A stretch of 64,000 bases of DNA from Forficula auricularia. Its lineage: Eukaryota; Arthropoda; Insecta; Dermaptera; Forficulidae. Every line of letters begins with the position of its first letter. Within the stretch, counting starts at the first letter, position 1. Made by a program: the position numbers and the translations under genes. The stretch is taken from the NCBI GenBank assembly GCA_024734495.1, contig JALMQS010000055.1, positions 10,945,340 to 11,009,339 on the forward strand. The letters are read 5' to 3'. This document shows positions 1 to 10,525 of this stretch, piece after piece. Under the pieces are notes generated by a model. The model was not told the origin of the DNA. It saw only the letters and a list, made by a program, of their open reading frames with translations, and searched no databases.

Positions 1-1098
1 TCGTCTCCTTCCTGTCCTTATCAGATATTTCCTGGCTATATCTCCAGTGCCTATATATATCTCTGCTGTCTAGAAAGGGATGATATTCAATTCTTTTGTC
101 ATTTTTTCTTCTATAGATGTGAAATATTATTGGGATTTTGTTCGTGTCCTGGATATACCCTTGGGCATCCAGGTATGGGAAAGCTTCTGGGGGATATAGC
201 CAGAGTTTAGAGTTTTTTCGAAATAACTTTCATTTGGATATACGGATCCAAATATGAGGCTATTCTCTTGGATATTGACTATTTGGGTATAATAATTTCG
301 AATTAGTTTGATTATGAAGCAGTCGAATCTGTTAATATTAGCTAATTTATATAATTTTTTGTTGCTAACGTATTTAAGAAAATTTGTTTCTGGGCTTCTA
401 TAAGTATTTAGGCAGGCTCTAAGGCATTTCCTTTCAAAAATTCTTATTGTCTCCATCATAGATGCACTCTGGTTGAACCAGATGCTGCAACCGTATGAGA
501 TTATAGGTCTAATGAGGGTGGTGTAGCTTAATATTTTTAATTTTGGATCGAGGTACTGCGAGTAGAATAATTTTTTTAGTCCCATGAAGGCTGCTCTGGC
601 CTTTATTATTTTGTTTTCGAGGTGTTTATTAAAGAGCATCCGCTCATCTAATTCTACTCCTAAATATTTTACAATTTTTTTATGTGGGATGATTTGATTA
701 TTGACTTTAATTTGGAATTTTTTCCAATTTTTTTGTAGGTCCCGATTACCCTTACTGATTGGGGGTCGAAATAATATAGTTTCACATTTATTGATGTTGA
801 TTTTTAATTTCCATGTGTCGTAGTAAGAATGAATTTTGTTAACTAAGATTTCTAGTTTTTGATTGATTTCACTTGGTTTTTTACCTGATATATAAACAAT
901 TAAATCGTCCGCAAAGGCCAGAGCGCCTTTGTCTTTTGCTTTGTTTAATTCAAAGAGTTCTAGGATATTGCTGATATATATGTTGAATAGGACAGGAGAG
1001 TTTACGGTTCCCTGCTGGAGACCATTTTTGACCTGGAATACCATAGAAGATTCTTTTCCTTTGTTTGAAATTACAAATGTCCTTTCTTCTATCATATT
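1..1098 (-). mobile_element. 5'-truncated non-LTR retrotransposon reverse transcriptase (Jockey-like), frameshifted
   Basis: A 322-residue open frame (1095 to 127) is the second half of a LINE reverse transcriptase, the enzyme that copies the element's RNA at a nicked target. The frame shows QQGTVNSPVLFNIY (residues 27-40), the catalytic FADD box (61-64) and YLGVELD (144-150), in the order expected for the palm. The fingers domain and the endonuclease are missing, because the frame is closed by a stop just upstream and the homology ends near 1098. Near 140 the frame breaks: the annotated frame stops at 127, but the third minus frame stays open to the window edge and reads IYRRKNDKRIEYHPFLDSRD and onward like a natural C-terminus. 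This indicates a one-base indel and a dead copy. Jockey clade is the best guess; another Jockey/CR1-group clade is possible. Confidence 0.85.
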
Positions 1099-1100
1099 CC

Positions 1101-1134
1101 ATGGTCATAAGCTCTAACCACTAGACCAATGTCA
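1101..1134 (-). other. tRNA-like box A fragment abutting the RT relic
   Basis: The minus strand reads TGGTCTAGTGGTTAGAGC, which fits the pol III box A consensus of tRNA genes. No matching T-arm (box B) follows, because the LINE fragment begins immediately after. It is probably the stump of a tRNA or tRNA-derived SINE broken at the junction. Confidence 0.4.
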
Positions 1135-1214
1135 CATTAATATTTATACCTTGATTTCTTTTACTAAAACTATATATTTTTGATTTAGACTTTGTGTCTA
1201 GATAATATTGTATT

Positions 1215-1455
1215 CATTTGAACTCGAATGAAAATGAAAAAACACCAATAGATTTTAAATTAAGAAACATTAAATATATATTAATTAACGAGGCAAATTT
1301 GAAATATAATTGTCAGCTAGGATTTTAAACTGACAGCTCCAATTGATTTTCATTAACCAGGCAAATTTGAAATATAATTTTAATTTGCACTCGAATTTTG
1401 AAATGAAAGACTCCAATTCATTTTAAATTAAGAAACATTAAATATATTTTTTGTA
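1215..1455. repeat. Diverged direct duplication, about 170-bp offset
   Basis: Segments near 1225-1310 and 1385-1450 share TTTTAAATTAAGAAACATTA plus the flanking CGAAT...AATGAAA context. GGCAAATTTGAAATATAATT also occurs twice, at about 1290 and 1363. This is AT-rich local duplication with no coding potential seen. Confidence 0.6.
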
Positions 1456-2199
1456 ATTAATTAAATTAATTGAACCGCGTAAATTTGAATAATTTCCATG
1501 ATTCAGCCTGCGAATTTTTTGCAGTTCATAAATCATTTCATTATTTTTGTTTTGAAAAGGGAAAATGAAATTTAAATTTTAAATTTAAATATATTCATAA
1601 TTATTCCTCCCCCCCCCCCGCCACTCAAAAATTAAAGAGGCGAAACTTTTAAGAGACGATGTATTTTCGGTAGTTTACGGGTATACATTTGGAGTGTGGT
1701 TTTTTAAGAGGAATAAAATTTTTGGACCGAGACGCTACCCGCCAGGGCACCAGCCGGAGGGCCGAGCTTCGAGGTCGTGCCGAAGGCACGCACGAAAAGC
1801 TCGTTTCAATATATTTGTTTATTTGAAAATCATTAATAATTTTTTTTTGATTTTTTTGTCCGTTAAACTTACATTTTCTTTCATTTTAAGAACTGTTGCA
1901 ATAAGAATCTTTTAACCATTTTTTTATTTTAATGAAAATTTTAGAATTTTATTTGAATCATTACCCAGATAGCAAACCTGCTCTAGAAGATGTCTTATTC
2001 AGCTCTTATAGTCTTTAAGATGTCTTTAAGGTAGTTGTTTCGCGACAATACTAGCAAAAAGTATATACCTAAAACAGACAATTAGGATTCATAATTCATA
2101 AGACCAAAACTTTTTGCTGTTTATGTACCGATTCTAGCCAATCCCATGGTCGTTTGACAAATCTGGCACCATTGTAAGAGATTGAATATTTATATATTA

Positions 2200-2508
2200 T
2201 AAGAAAAAATAAAACTGACTTCAAAAAAATTAAATGCAACAAATAAAATACACTAAAAGGTATAAAATAATAATTATCTTATTTAGTTATAACTAAACGA
2301 CGAAATATTAACATGAAATTACTTTTTGAAGTCGGTGCCAAACATATACATTTTTATGAATCGCACTCGACTGATCTTACTTAGTACGTTTGGCGGGTAC
2401 GCTCGCTTAGAGGTATAGTTTGTTTTGCACCGACTTCAAAAAGTAATTTCCTGTTAATATTTCGTCATTTAGTTGTAACTAAATAAGATAATAATTATTT
2501 TATATGAA
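2200..2508. mobile_element. Foldback repeat, AACCGACTTC family, arms-only copy
   Basis: Two arms of about 130 bp face each other. Each holds GCAACAAATAAAATACAC-type sequence (left arm), TTAGTT(A/G)TAACTAAA and TTTTGAAGTCGGTGCC, around a centre with GATCTTACTTAGTACG. The same unit recurs at 8.8-9.8, 22.2-23.7 and 37.1-37.8 kb. This copy lacks the outer 'aaaggaggaggttctc' portion and its right arm ends at the start of the next repeat. Confidence 0.75.
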
Positions 2509-2715
2509 ATATATTAATTTGCCGATGGTAATAGATTCAAATTACCTAGAAAATCATAAGATGGTGTCATCTATTAGATCCGATGGAATGGAATATTTTT
2601 AATTATATGTCAGAGGGGTTGTTTTTCACCCCTCGGGAATCGAACCCGAGTGCCAGTAACAGCAATCCGGGCCACCTGGCTCACCTGCGGGATACGAACC
2701 TCTCTGACATATGTG
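2509..2715. mobile_element. Foldback element with tRNA-like T-arm (copy 1)
   Basis: On the minus strand the left arm contains CTCGGGTTCGATTCCCGAG, a perfect T-stem/T-loop with box B. The outer flank (ATTTGCCGATGGTAATAG, GGTGTCATCTATTA) matches the copy at 5.3-5.6 kb. The right arm is degenerate (gggatacgaacctctctgacat), so the hairpin is partly eroded. It is non-autonomous and no protein is encoded. Confidence 0.7.
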
Positions 2716-3207
2716 AACGCGTAAAATATTTTACTCAAAGATTGTTATCTTAATTTGTAAAATTTCGCGATATAGTGATTCTAAATTTAAACATATAGCC
2801 ATGCCATATAATTTAAATAAAGGTGGTTGAGTGTTTCGAATTTTGAAGAAATTCAAAATTCGAAGGGCAATGGAATGACTTTTCCTAATTTAATATGAAA
2901 GATATTAATCAAAATTGTCTTAAAATATGTATTGGTTATTGTTTAATGTAGGTTTAGTTTTTTATAAAAATAGTAAGAAGGGGTTCTTAATTATAATTAA
3001 ATATGTATGTAAATTTTCCATATCCCGTATAGTGTAATGTTAAAGAGCCTGAAAAACTCGATTTTTGAAATTTAATATCTCCGGAACTCTATTGTTCATA
3101 AATTTCGTTTTGCCACCAATCGATGCAGAAGTATTTAAATAATAATCTGTCTAAATTTCAAAAAATCCTAAGAAAACGCATTTGGCGGAACAACTACCTT
3201 AAGGAAG

Positions 3208-3246
3208 CTTATAATTTTACTTCGGGCCGCGGGTTGGACAGCCCTG
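3208..3246 (-). mobile_element. hAT-type terminus (CAGGGCTGTCCAACC)
   Basis: The minus strand starts CAGGGCTGTCCAACCCGCGG, the terminal inverted repeat typical of hAT elements, and closely resembles the left end of the complete element at 40,508. The partner end and target duplication were not found nearby, so this is probably a truncated copy. Confidence 0.6.
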
Positions 3247-3477
3247 CTTTAGAACTTACGGTTCACTAATGCAGAAAACATTTTATCATTGATTTTATTA
3301 TTATTTATTTAAGGTCAGTTTCATAACATATGGTGAGTGTAAAAGAGTGTACCGAGTCTTAAAAAATAAACTACAACGGATCGTTGCTAAACTTTATCCA
3401 AATTCACTTGAAATATTAATATGTTTATTCCTTTATTATTAATCAGATATCACTTGCAATTTGTAGCTCATGTTGAC

Positions 3478-3853
3478 TTTAAGTCAAAAATAATATCGAT
3501 TCTCATTTAATAGTTGAGGAATAACCATTATACAAGTACATTAGAATTTTGACGTTTCGGTTATTATTTGTAACCATTGCTGAAGGCATGGAGGAATCGA
3601 CTTAAAATCAAAAATAGCAATCGATTCTCATCTAATACTTGAGGAATAACAATTCTACATTAAATTTTTGACGCTTCGATTATTATTGGTAACCATTGCT
3701 GAAGACATGGAGAAATCAACTTAAAATCAAAAATAACGATCGATTCTTATCTAATACTAGCGGAATAACCTTATTGGATTCCATTTTTGATATTTTGGCT
3801 ATTAATGGCAACCTCTACTGGTAATGTGGAAGAATCGACTTAAAATCAAAAAG
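3478..3853 (+). repeat. Tandem repeat, about 3 units of 119-123 bp
   Basis: Each unit begins ACTTAAAATCAAAAAT, then CGATTCTCATCTAATACT, a GGAATAAC block, and GGTAACCATTGCTGAAG near its end. The phrase 'cttaaaatc' recurs at 3601, 3720 and 3839, giving a period of 119. The first unit starts with a diverged form near 3478. Confidence 0.85.
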
Positions 3854-3891
3854 ACTAAATTATTTTATTGAAAACAACTCAACTTGAGTAC

Positions 3892-3965
3892 TAAATCAGA
3901 ATCAATCACTATTTTTGATTTTAAGTCCATTCCTCTATGTCTTAAGCAAAGGTAACGGATAAAAA
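3892..3965 (-). repeat. Inverted partial unit of the 119-bp tandem array
   Basis: The minus strand reads GGAATGGACTTAAAATCAAA followed by a diverged CGATTC block, which is the unit of the array at 3478-3853 in opposite orientation. Array and inverted unit can therefore form a hairpin across about 60 bp. Confidence 0.65.
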
Positions 3966-4193
3966 TACAACGCAGTTGCTATGGTTACTTATAAAGTTTC
4001 CTCCCAAATGTTTATCATTTCACAGCGAGAAGCCTAACCATTCTTACTTAAGCAAGTTTAAATGAGCTATATTACCGATCAAATGAATAAATTTTAAAGT
4101 TTTTTTTTAATTTTTGGTAAAATAAGGAATTTAAAAAGTACTATTTTAATGCTTCGCATTGGATAAAGTAAAATTTATCATTTTCAAATATTA

Positions 4194-4394
4194 TTTTCTT
4201 TCTCTCTCTCTCTGTGTCTGTCTGAATTTCGAAATCCACAATAATTTCAGAACAAAAATATCGTTTCTTTCTCCTGTTACCCATTTTGAGTTATTCTAAT
4301 ATCAAAATCCAGACTCACAGTCAGAAAAAATCATGAACGAAAACTATTATAGAGCGAATTCTTAAATTTGGCACACACACACACACACACACAA
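4194..4394. repeat. Microsatellites: (TC)n near 4198 and (CA)n at 4372-4394
   Basis: Simple dinucleotide repeats lie in AT-rich sequence. The stretch 3965-4490 holds no other feature that I can support. Confidence 0.8.
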
Positions 4395-4599
4395 AGGAAT
4401 AAATATATTAGCTTTGCGATGCACCCTCATCCTCATCAACAGCCTTATTCAGAGGTCGCGAATGGCGCGCCCACACTTTAAATAACAATATTTTTTTCTT
4501 CAAATCTCTGACCAGAGTGCTAATTCAGGCCCCACTCTTATTAATAAATATTTGATAAAATGTATATTTTTTATATAAATATAAATGTTTATTATAGGT

Positions 4600-5278
4600 A
4601 CCTACATTGAAAAAAAAATGTTTTTTTTTTGCCCCGGGTCCCTTCAGAGGTCGGACCCCCCTCGTCCTCCCTCTTGGCGTCTCTTGTTCTGAACCATCGT
4701 CATAGATAGCTGGGGGTGGGGGTTTAACAAAATGTGGTTGAGTTTGGTAAATGGCCAATATTTTCATTTTTGACCCTCCCCCTCATTTTGGGCTGTTAGT
4801 TTTTGCATTTTTAGACTTCTGGGGTCCCGCTGATTATGTATACAAAATTTGGTTGACTTTGCTCAAATGGCTTAGATTTTTAATTTTTAACCTCCTCCAG
4901 CCCCCTTAATTTTGGGTCGATATGCACCAAAATCTAATCAGCTCTTAATCTCAATGGACCAAAACTACGTGCGAAATTTGGTTTCGATATTCACACTAGT
5001 TTTTGAGCTAGCTCGTCCACAAAAAATTTGATAACGCACAGACTAACTAACAACCAGACAGACTAACAGACATTTTCATAAAACAATTATTATCTCGAAA
5101 AATATAATTTTTTCGATGTTCATTAGAGCTTTTTTGTAGAGCGAAATGCCATGGTTTCGCTCAATTTTTTTAATCACAATAGTTTAAGCCGTTTTTGAGA
5201 TATTTTGAAAAAAAGAAGGAAAAAAACTACTTTTTTCATGCAGGATTACAATACTTGACCATACCCTGTATGGTAAAG
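4600..5278 (-). mobile_element. TTTACCATACA element with internal tandem units (copy 1)
   Basis: On the minus strand the element opens CTTTACCATACAGGGTATGG, then CAAGTATTGTAATCC, a 'gaaatatctcaaaaacggct' region, 'gagctagctc', and at least two imperfect units of about 110 bp (TTTGTATACATAATCAGCGG...CAAAAACTAACAGCCCAAAA). The same architecture occurs at 36.11-36.79 and 53.40-54.23 kb. The end opposite the opening is diverged, so the left boundary is approximate. No transposase is visible. Confidence 0.7.
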
Positions 5279-5322
5279 TAAAAACTATACGGGACAAAAT
5301 AGGAAAAATGTTGGAAATTACA

Positions 5323-5612
5323 AGAAATCATAAGTTGGTGTCATCTATTATATTCGATAGAATGGAATATTTTTAATTAAATGTCAAAGGGGTTATTTTT
5401 CACCCCCTCGGGAATCAAACCCGAGTGCCATTAACAGCAATCCGGGCCACCTGGCTCTGTTACTGGGACTCGGGTTCGATTTTCGAGGGGGTGAAAAACA
5501 ACTCCTCTGACATATAATTAAAAATATTTCATTCCATCGAATTTAATAGATGACACCAACTTATGATTTCTTGTAAATTTGAATCTATTACCATCGGCAA
5601 ATTAATATCTTT
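5323..5612. mobile_element. Foldback element with tRNA-like arms (copy 2, best preserved)
   Basis: Two arms of about 120 bp are inverted around a short core (ccacctggct). They carry AAGTTGGTGTCATCTATTA, then ATTCGAT(A)GAATGGAATATT, then ATGTCA.AGG.GTT, then a T-arm-like CTCGGGTTCGATT block, present once per arm. ATTACCATCGGCAAATTAAT follows on the right. A transcript of either strand would fold into one long hairpin. Confidence 0.8.
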
Positions 5613-6210
5613 CATGTTGGAAATTGATGGTAAAAGGTTATTATTTTTTTATCCTATGTAGGTAATATTTATTGTATTTGTGATGATTCAAACTGTTGAA
5701 AATCGCTACCGGGTTGGTTTCGAGTTGACTTTTAGACTTAATTTCTACCAAATTCAATAATGGCTGGTTATATCTTTTTGATCATTAAAGCGTCTTCGAT
5801 GTCAAAGCTAACAGATAGAGAGGGATTCTTCCAACCATGGGCTTTTTATAAAATACATTTCCAATCCTTCTTTGATATAATTTGAATCAAGCAATTGATT
5901 TCAACACGATTTAAATTTTTGAAACTAAAAATGAACAAATTCAAAACAGAATTTCTATTCATAACGAAAAAGAAAAATGCCTTATTTGGTAAGTAAAATT
6001 TGAATCACAAATTATAGGCCGGCAGCCAAATTTAAAATATCTACTCGTATTTAAGAATTCATTTTGATAGGAAATAAAATTGGAATGTCCTGATTAAAGA
6101 AACAGCTCAAAAAGGAAGAATCGGCTCTGGTCACCAATGATTCACTCATAGGAATCTCCTTGATCTCCGATGGAACATTAATGTTCACAATGCATAGGAT
6201 CTCACCTTAT

Positions 6211-6522
6211 CAGTGGCGGCGACAGCTTTTTCTTTTCGGTTGGGCGACAACCAGCAGAAAAAGTTGGACGGTGTGCCATGAGATGGGCAGCAAAAATGTT
6301 CATTATTTCGGGTAATTCAGATTTATGTAAAATTTGGATATTCTTTTTTAATAGTTTTGGTAAAATTTATAATGATTATATTTTTTATATTATGTCTATA
6401 ATATTGAAAACGATGGTTTACCTTTTTTTATTTTATCAACTCGCGTTTTTCAATATTTTTTGCTTAAATGCTCAATTTAGTAGGTGGGCGCTCGCCCAAC
6501 CCACCTCTGGCGACGCCACTAC
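6211..6522. mobile_element. MITE with AGTGGCG(G/T)CG terminal inverted repeats
   Basis: The left end reads CAGTGGCGGCGACAGC. The right end, reverse complemented, reads AGTAGTGGCGTCGCCAGAGG. The interior, about 280 bp and AT-rich, has an 88-residue chance frame but no recognisable protein. Related ends (CAGTGGCGGATGGTGAC, CAGTGGCGGTTGGTGAC) occur near 47,479 and 58,959. Confidence 0.6.
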
Positions 6523-6803
6523 TAATTATAAAAATAGGAAATGAGCTCATGAGAGGTGGCGGTCAACTTTTAAACATATTCATTTAACCAGGACGCCTGT
6601 AACGTAGGCTACTACGATCCAGACTTGTCATTTTGGTTGGGTAGATATAGGCGGACAGCTTTTCTAGACTATACTTTACGTAGTACCTGGCTTTAATTAA
6701 AGTAATATATTAATATTATTTTAGACTTTGGATTCAGGTAAAAAGTTCGAATTTTATTTGCAGCCAGAATTGAATAAAACTGAAATGAAATTTATATATT
6801 TTT

Positions 6804-6842
6804 TTCAACGTTTTGACACACTCCTGCCATCATCAAGGCATC
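6804..6842 (-). other. Hairpin motif of the TGATGATGG...GAAAC class (diverged)
   Basis: The minus strand reads TTGATGATGGCAGGAGTGTG then TCAAAACGTTG. This is a diverged member of the short hairpin motif found repeatedly in this window (see 14,739, 25,555, 58,893). Confidence 0.4.
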
Positions 6843-7954
6843 GCTATGCACAAAATTTTGAAATTAAACGCAATTAAAAATAATATTAATAAACAGGTAG
6901 GATCTTACGTTGACCATTTAAACCCTGAAGAAGGAGGGACGATCCTCCAAATCGTCAGATTTTTTAAGAGGATGAAAATAAAATGATGAATTCTTTTATT
7001 CGAAATTTGTGGTTTTCATTATATTTGGACATGCCTTGTTCTACCATTCCGTTTTCGATAGAAATTAATTAAATTTCCTAATTTTAATATATAATAATAT
7101 TTGTAATGTACTATTAGTGGGCTTTTAAATTAAAAAAAAACAATTAATAATTAAAAAGAATAATTATTTAATAAAAATTGATTATAAATTTTTATTGACA
7201 CACCCACCTGTCAATAGATAGTGTAAATTAAGAAAAAAACAATCAAATTAAAGGTACCGGAAAATGAGACCCTGGCAGATGCATTTCTCGACCCAAAAAC
7301 TACAGGTAGGTAACCAGTGATTTTCATCGAAATGGTTGGTTGTTTTCAAGAAATCGACTCTATTTCAATACGATTTTTGATTTTGGGTTAAGGAACTTAT
7401 TTTAATCGAGTTTTTACTACTATTGTCAAAATGAATTTTTTAATAATGTTATTATTAAAAAAAAAAAAAAAAAAAATATTAGAATAAAAAAATTATTAAA
7501 TTTTAAGAAAAAAGTCAAAACTTTACAAGACTCGGTACGCTGGCCGCAAATTTTAATAATTTGACTATTTTTTGTCAACGAACATGTTGAGCTAGAATAT
7601 GTTGAAACTTAGCTGAGAGATGTCAGCTAGATTTTTTCAGATTTTTCGAATTTTTCAAATCAAGTACTTATTAATTTTTTATTATAGAAATATAAACATT
7701 TTGGCACCAGAACAAAATTTCTAAAATTTTAATTTTGTGAGCTATCGTTTCGGAATTCATGCAAACAGAAAAAAAATAGCTTGAAAATGATTTTTCTCAA
7801 TATTTCAGATATTTCCTAAGCACCAAAAAACGCCAAGCACTGTAGCTCTAATTATCACTACAAATTTCTAGTAAAATTTTCTTCCCTTTTTTAACTATAA
7901 TCGACAATCTCTTGTTATTTACACACAACATATTCTCGATTATTCAAATTATTA

Positions 7955-8720
7955 ATAGGGTAGATTGGGGTGTATTGTACACGATGCCCTATCACGTGGT
8001 TCACCCATGCTCATGCGGTAAAACAGCTAACCAGTAAGTTGGAATAAAGGCGCGTGCCCAGTGAGAGTATAGAAATAGTTTTTGTTGATTAATCACAGTT
8101 TTATGTGGTGTTTTTAAATGATTTTGTCATCCCGATTACTCTGGTAAGTACCCGAAATCATATGCAAACATTCGTTACTTATTCATATTAGCCGTAGTTT
8201 TGATAGAAGAGAAATAACTTGGTTAGTTTTAGTGAGTTTGAATTGTGAGCTTTTTATTAGTCGCATAATGACCCCCGTCTGCCACTGCTGCACGGTGCTA
8301 TGCGGGCCGGCGCAGCGTCTTGTCCAATGCTTTGGTGGAAGACGACGAACATTTTTTGGGGTAAGATGCCCTAGTTTTCGCATTAGTGTAAGATGTTGGT
8401 TTGTATTACTATACATTTAAAATTAATTTTTGGATACTATTCATATGGTTTTTTTCCAGAAATGCCGCGGACATACATAAGAAAGTCCAATCGAGGATCA
8501 TGGAACGAAAATGACCTCCAAAAAGTTTTCAAAAGCGGAAATATTACTTAAAAGGATAAAAGAACATTAAAAAAAAATAAAAAATTAATGTTATTACATT
8601 TTAATAAACTGGAATTGATGTAATAACACTTTGCATTGATTCCCCATAAGGTATCTTACCTCAAAGGTATCGGTCGTCTTGCCCCAAAATTGGGGTAAGA
8701 TGCCGGAATGCAAACGTTTA
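7955..8720 (+). mobile_element. pogo/Tigger-like transposon relic
   Basis: The block opens with GGGTAGATTGGGGTGTATTG, ends in GCCCCAAAATTGGGGTAAGA, and has GGGGTAAGATGCCCT inside. These G-rich 'gggtaagatggggc' ends resemble those of pogo-like elements. It contains a transposase N-terminal fragment (8462-8551). The catalytic domain is absent, so the copy is an internally deleted, non-autonomous element. Exact ends and a TA duplication could not be fixed. Confidence 0.6.
8462..8551 (+). pseudogene. Truncated pogo-like transposase N-terminus (29 aa)
   Basis: The frame starts MPRTYIRKSNRGSWNENDLQ and stops after 29 codons. The pattern M-P-R-x-Y-x-R-K-(S/T)-x-R-G-S-W-x-E-x-(D/N)-L is the start of the psq-type helix-turn-helix of Tigger/pogo transposases, which would bind the element ends. 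A strong acceptor-like tract (ttttttccag) lies 2 bases before the ATG, and a GTAAGATG donor-like site lies near 8362, suggesting an ancestral 5' leader intron. The helix-turn-helix body and DDE domain are deleted, so no activity is expected. Confidence 0.6.
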
Positions 8721-8845
8721 CAATTTGCTTTTTTTTGGGTAACAAATAGTTTTTCAAAGCGAAACTTTCTTTTTTATTAATCATAAAAGTACATATATTA
8801 GTGATAAAATGGTTGGTTAAAAATTAAAGCAATGTGCTATTTTTA

Positions 8846-9770
8846 ACCGACTTCCAAAAAGGAGTTGGTTCTCTATTCGACTGAATTTTTTTTTTTTTTT
8901 TTTTTTTGTGCCTATGTTATCTCATATCTCCGCCAATTGTCAACCGATTTTGAAAATTTTTTTTGCATTGGGTCCAGTCTAGCTTCCGATTGGTCCCATT
9001 TTTTTCGATTTTTTTTCATAGGTATTAGACCTTTTTTATTAGGTTTGTTTAGACCTAACCTCTTTGTTTATGAACCGATTTCTATGGTTCTTTTTTTATC
9101 CGAAAGGGGGTGTCTTAGGGATGGTGTCATATTAATTTGGTCAAGTTCTGATGATATGATCACTATTAATAACATCACTAAAAAGAGAAAAATAAAAATT
9201 TTTAAGAAAAAAATAAAAACCGACTTCAAAAAATTAAATGCAACAAATAAAATACACTAAAAGGTATAAAATAATTATTATCTTATTTAGTTACAACTAA
9301 ACGACGAAATATTAACACGAAACTACTTTTTGAATTCGGTACCAAACAAACTATACCTATAAGCGAGCATATCCTCCAAACGTACTATAGGTCGGTTGTA
9401 TGTCGCAGTAAGTGCTTTTTACCACTAACACAGGGTAGATGGTAAACGGAGCTGGATGGCCAATCAGATGATAGCCACTGAATGTGCCTGTCATCTGATT
9501 GGCCATCCCATTCCCTCCATTTACCATCTTCCCTGTGTTAGTGGTAAAAGCATTTACTTTGCGACATACAACCGGCCCTAAGTAAGATCCGTCGAGTGCG
9601 ATTCATAAAAGGTATATGTTTGGCACCGACTTCAAAAAGTAATTTCGTGTTAATATTTCGTCGTTTAGTTGTAACTAAATAAGATAATAATTATTTTATA
9701 CCTTTTAGTGTATTTTATTTGTTGCATTTAATTTTTTGAAGTCGGTTTTTATTTTTTTCTTAAAAATTTT
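8846..9770 (+). mobile_element. AACCGACTTC palindromic element, full-length copy
   Basis: It begins TTTAACCGACTTCCAAAAAG and ends TTTTGAAGTCGGTTTTTA. Order: a T-rich leader, a segment with CATATCTCCGCCAATTGTC and ACCGATTTCTATGGTTC, and then two inverted arms of about 150 bp (left about 9206-9370, right about 9600-9765) with TTAGTT(A/G)(C/T)AACTAAA and TTTTTGAA(G)TCGG. A frame of about 100 residues in the first half is shared with the copies at 22.3 and 37.4 kb but looks like repeat conservation rather than a protein. The centre is interrupted by the MITE at 9389-9580. Confidence 0.8.
9389..9580. mobile_element. Palindromic MITE nested in the AACCGACTTC element
   Basis: The ends are (G)GGTCGGTTGTATGTCGCA and, reverse complemented, GGGCCGGTTGTATGTCGCAA. 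Inside, GGCCAATCAGATGA...TCATCTGATTGGCC and GGGTAGATGGTAAA...TTTACCATCTTCCC make almost the whole 190 bp self-complementary. Uninterrupted paralogues at 37,270 and 23,500 give the pre-insertion target CGTACTAAGTAAG, which implies a TA or TAA duplication, as for PIF/Harbinger or Tc1-type MITEs. Partial ends recur at 19,334 and 21,582. Confidence 0.8.
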
Positions 9771-10323
9771 TTATATAAAATAAAGTTAAAAACTAGGGCG
9801 TCTTTCTCCAGTCTGCTATATAACTTCCCTATTCTTCTTATCAATTTTGTATTTTTAAAAGGTGAAAGAAAAAACTTCTTAATTTTTGAAAAATTTATTA
9901 TTGCCATTTACAAATAATTACAAACCATATCATTTCCTCATAGATGATGATCAAGTCGCTTCTCTTCTGGAAAATATGAAGATTACCACTGGATTCTTGT
10001 ATATCTCTTTGTTTTTAAGGATTCTTAAATGGACAGAGGTTCTTAAAATTAAATAAATATTTAGAGAAATTCGATAAGAAAAAGTATATTTTACCTATTA
10101 TTTTGAAACAGAAGCATACAAAATATTTTACTTCTCTTGTAGTGTGATTGGCCATTTGAAATAATGAAATTAAAAAATGAATTTGGCCACTAAACAGATT
10201 ATGAACATAGGTAGTTTAGGTATATATATATAGTTGTAAATTTTATTTCTTTAAAAAATGTCTATCTAAGGCATTCAGATTTCGAAATTCATAAATTCAA
10301 TACAATTTAACGTTTTTTACATT

Positions 10324-10525
10324 CAGTAGCGCAGCCAGGGGTGCAAAAATACAATAAACGCCTATCCCCCACTAATTTATAAATGTAAATATTAATTAAA
10401 ATTATTTACTGGATAAGTATAAATTTAACAATAGCACTAGTAGTTTTGTTAATGATTCAATATAGCGATCTGTAGCAAAACATACCATTTCTAAATTCGA
10501 TGCAAAATGCTGCTACGCTGACAGT
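10324..10525. mobile_element. MITE candidate with AGYAGCGYAGC ends
   Basis: The left end is CAGTAGCGCAGCCAGGGG. The right end, reverse complemented, is GTCAGCGTAGCAGCATTTTG. A similar inverted end (AGTGTAGCGCAGC on the minus strand) lies at about 11,262-11,274, so the true element could instead span 10,327-11,274. The interior is AT-rich. Confidence 0.45.

Noticed and set aside
4525..4767. 80-residue minus frame
   Set aside because: It lies in the TTTACCATACA repeat and its poly-Lys/Phe content comes from A/T runs.
8865..9260. 131-residue frame, with relatives at 22,275 and 37,389
   Set aside because: It lies in the repeated palindromic element, begins in a poly-T run, has no domain and is broken in other copies. 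Similarity is explained by repeat identity.
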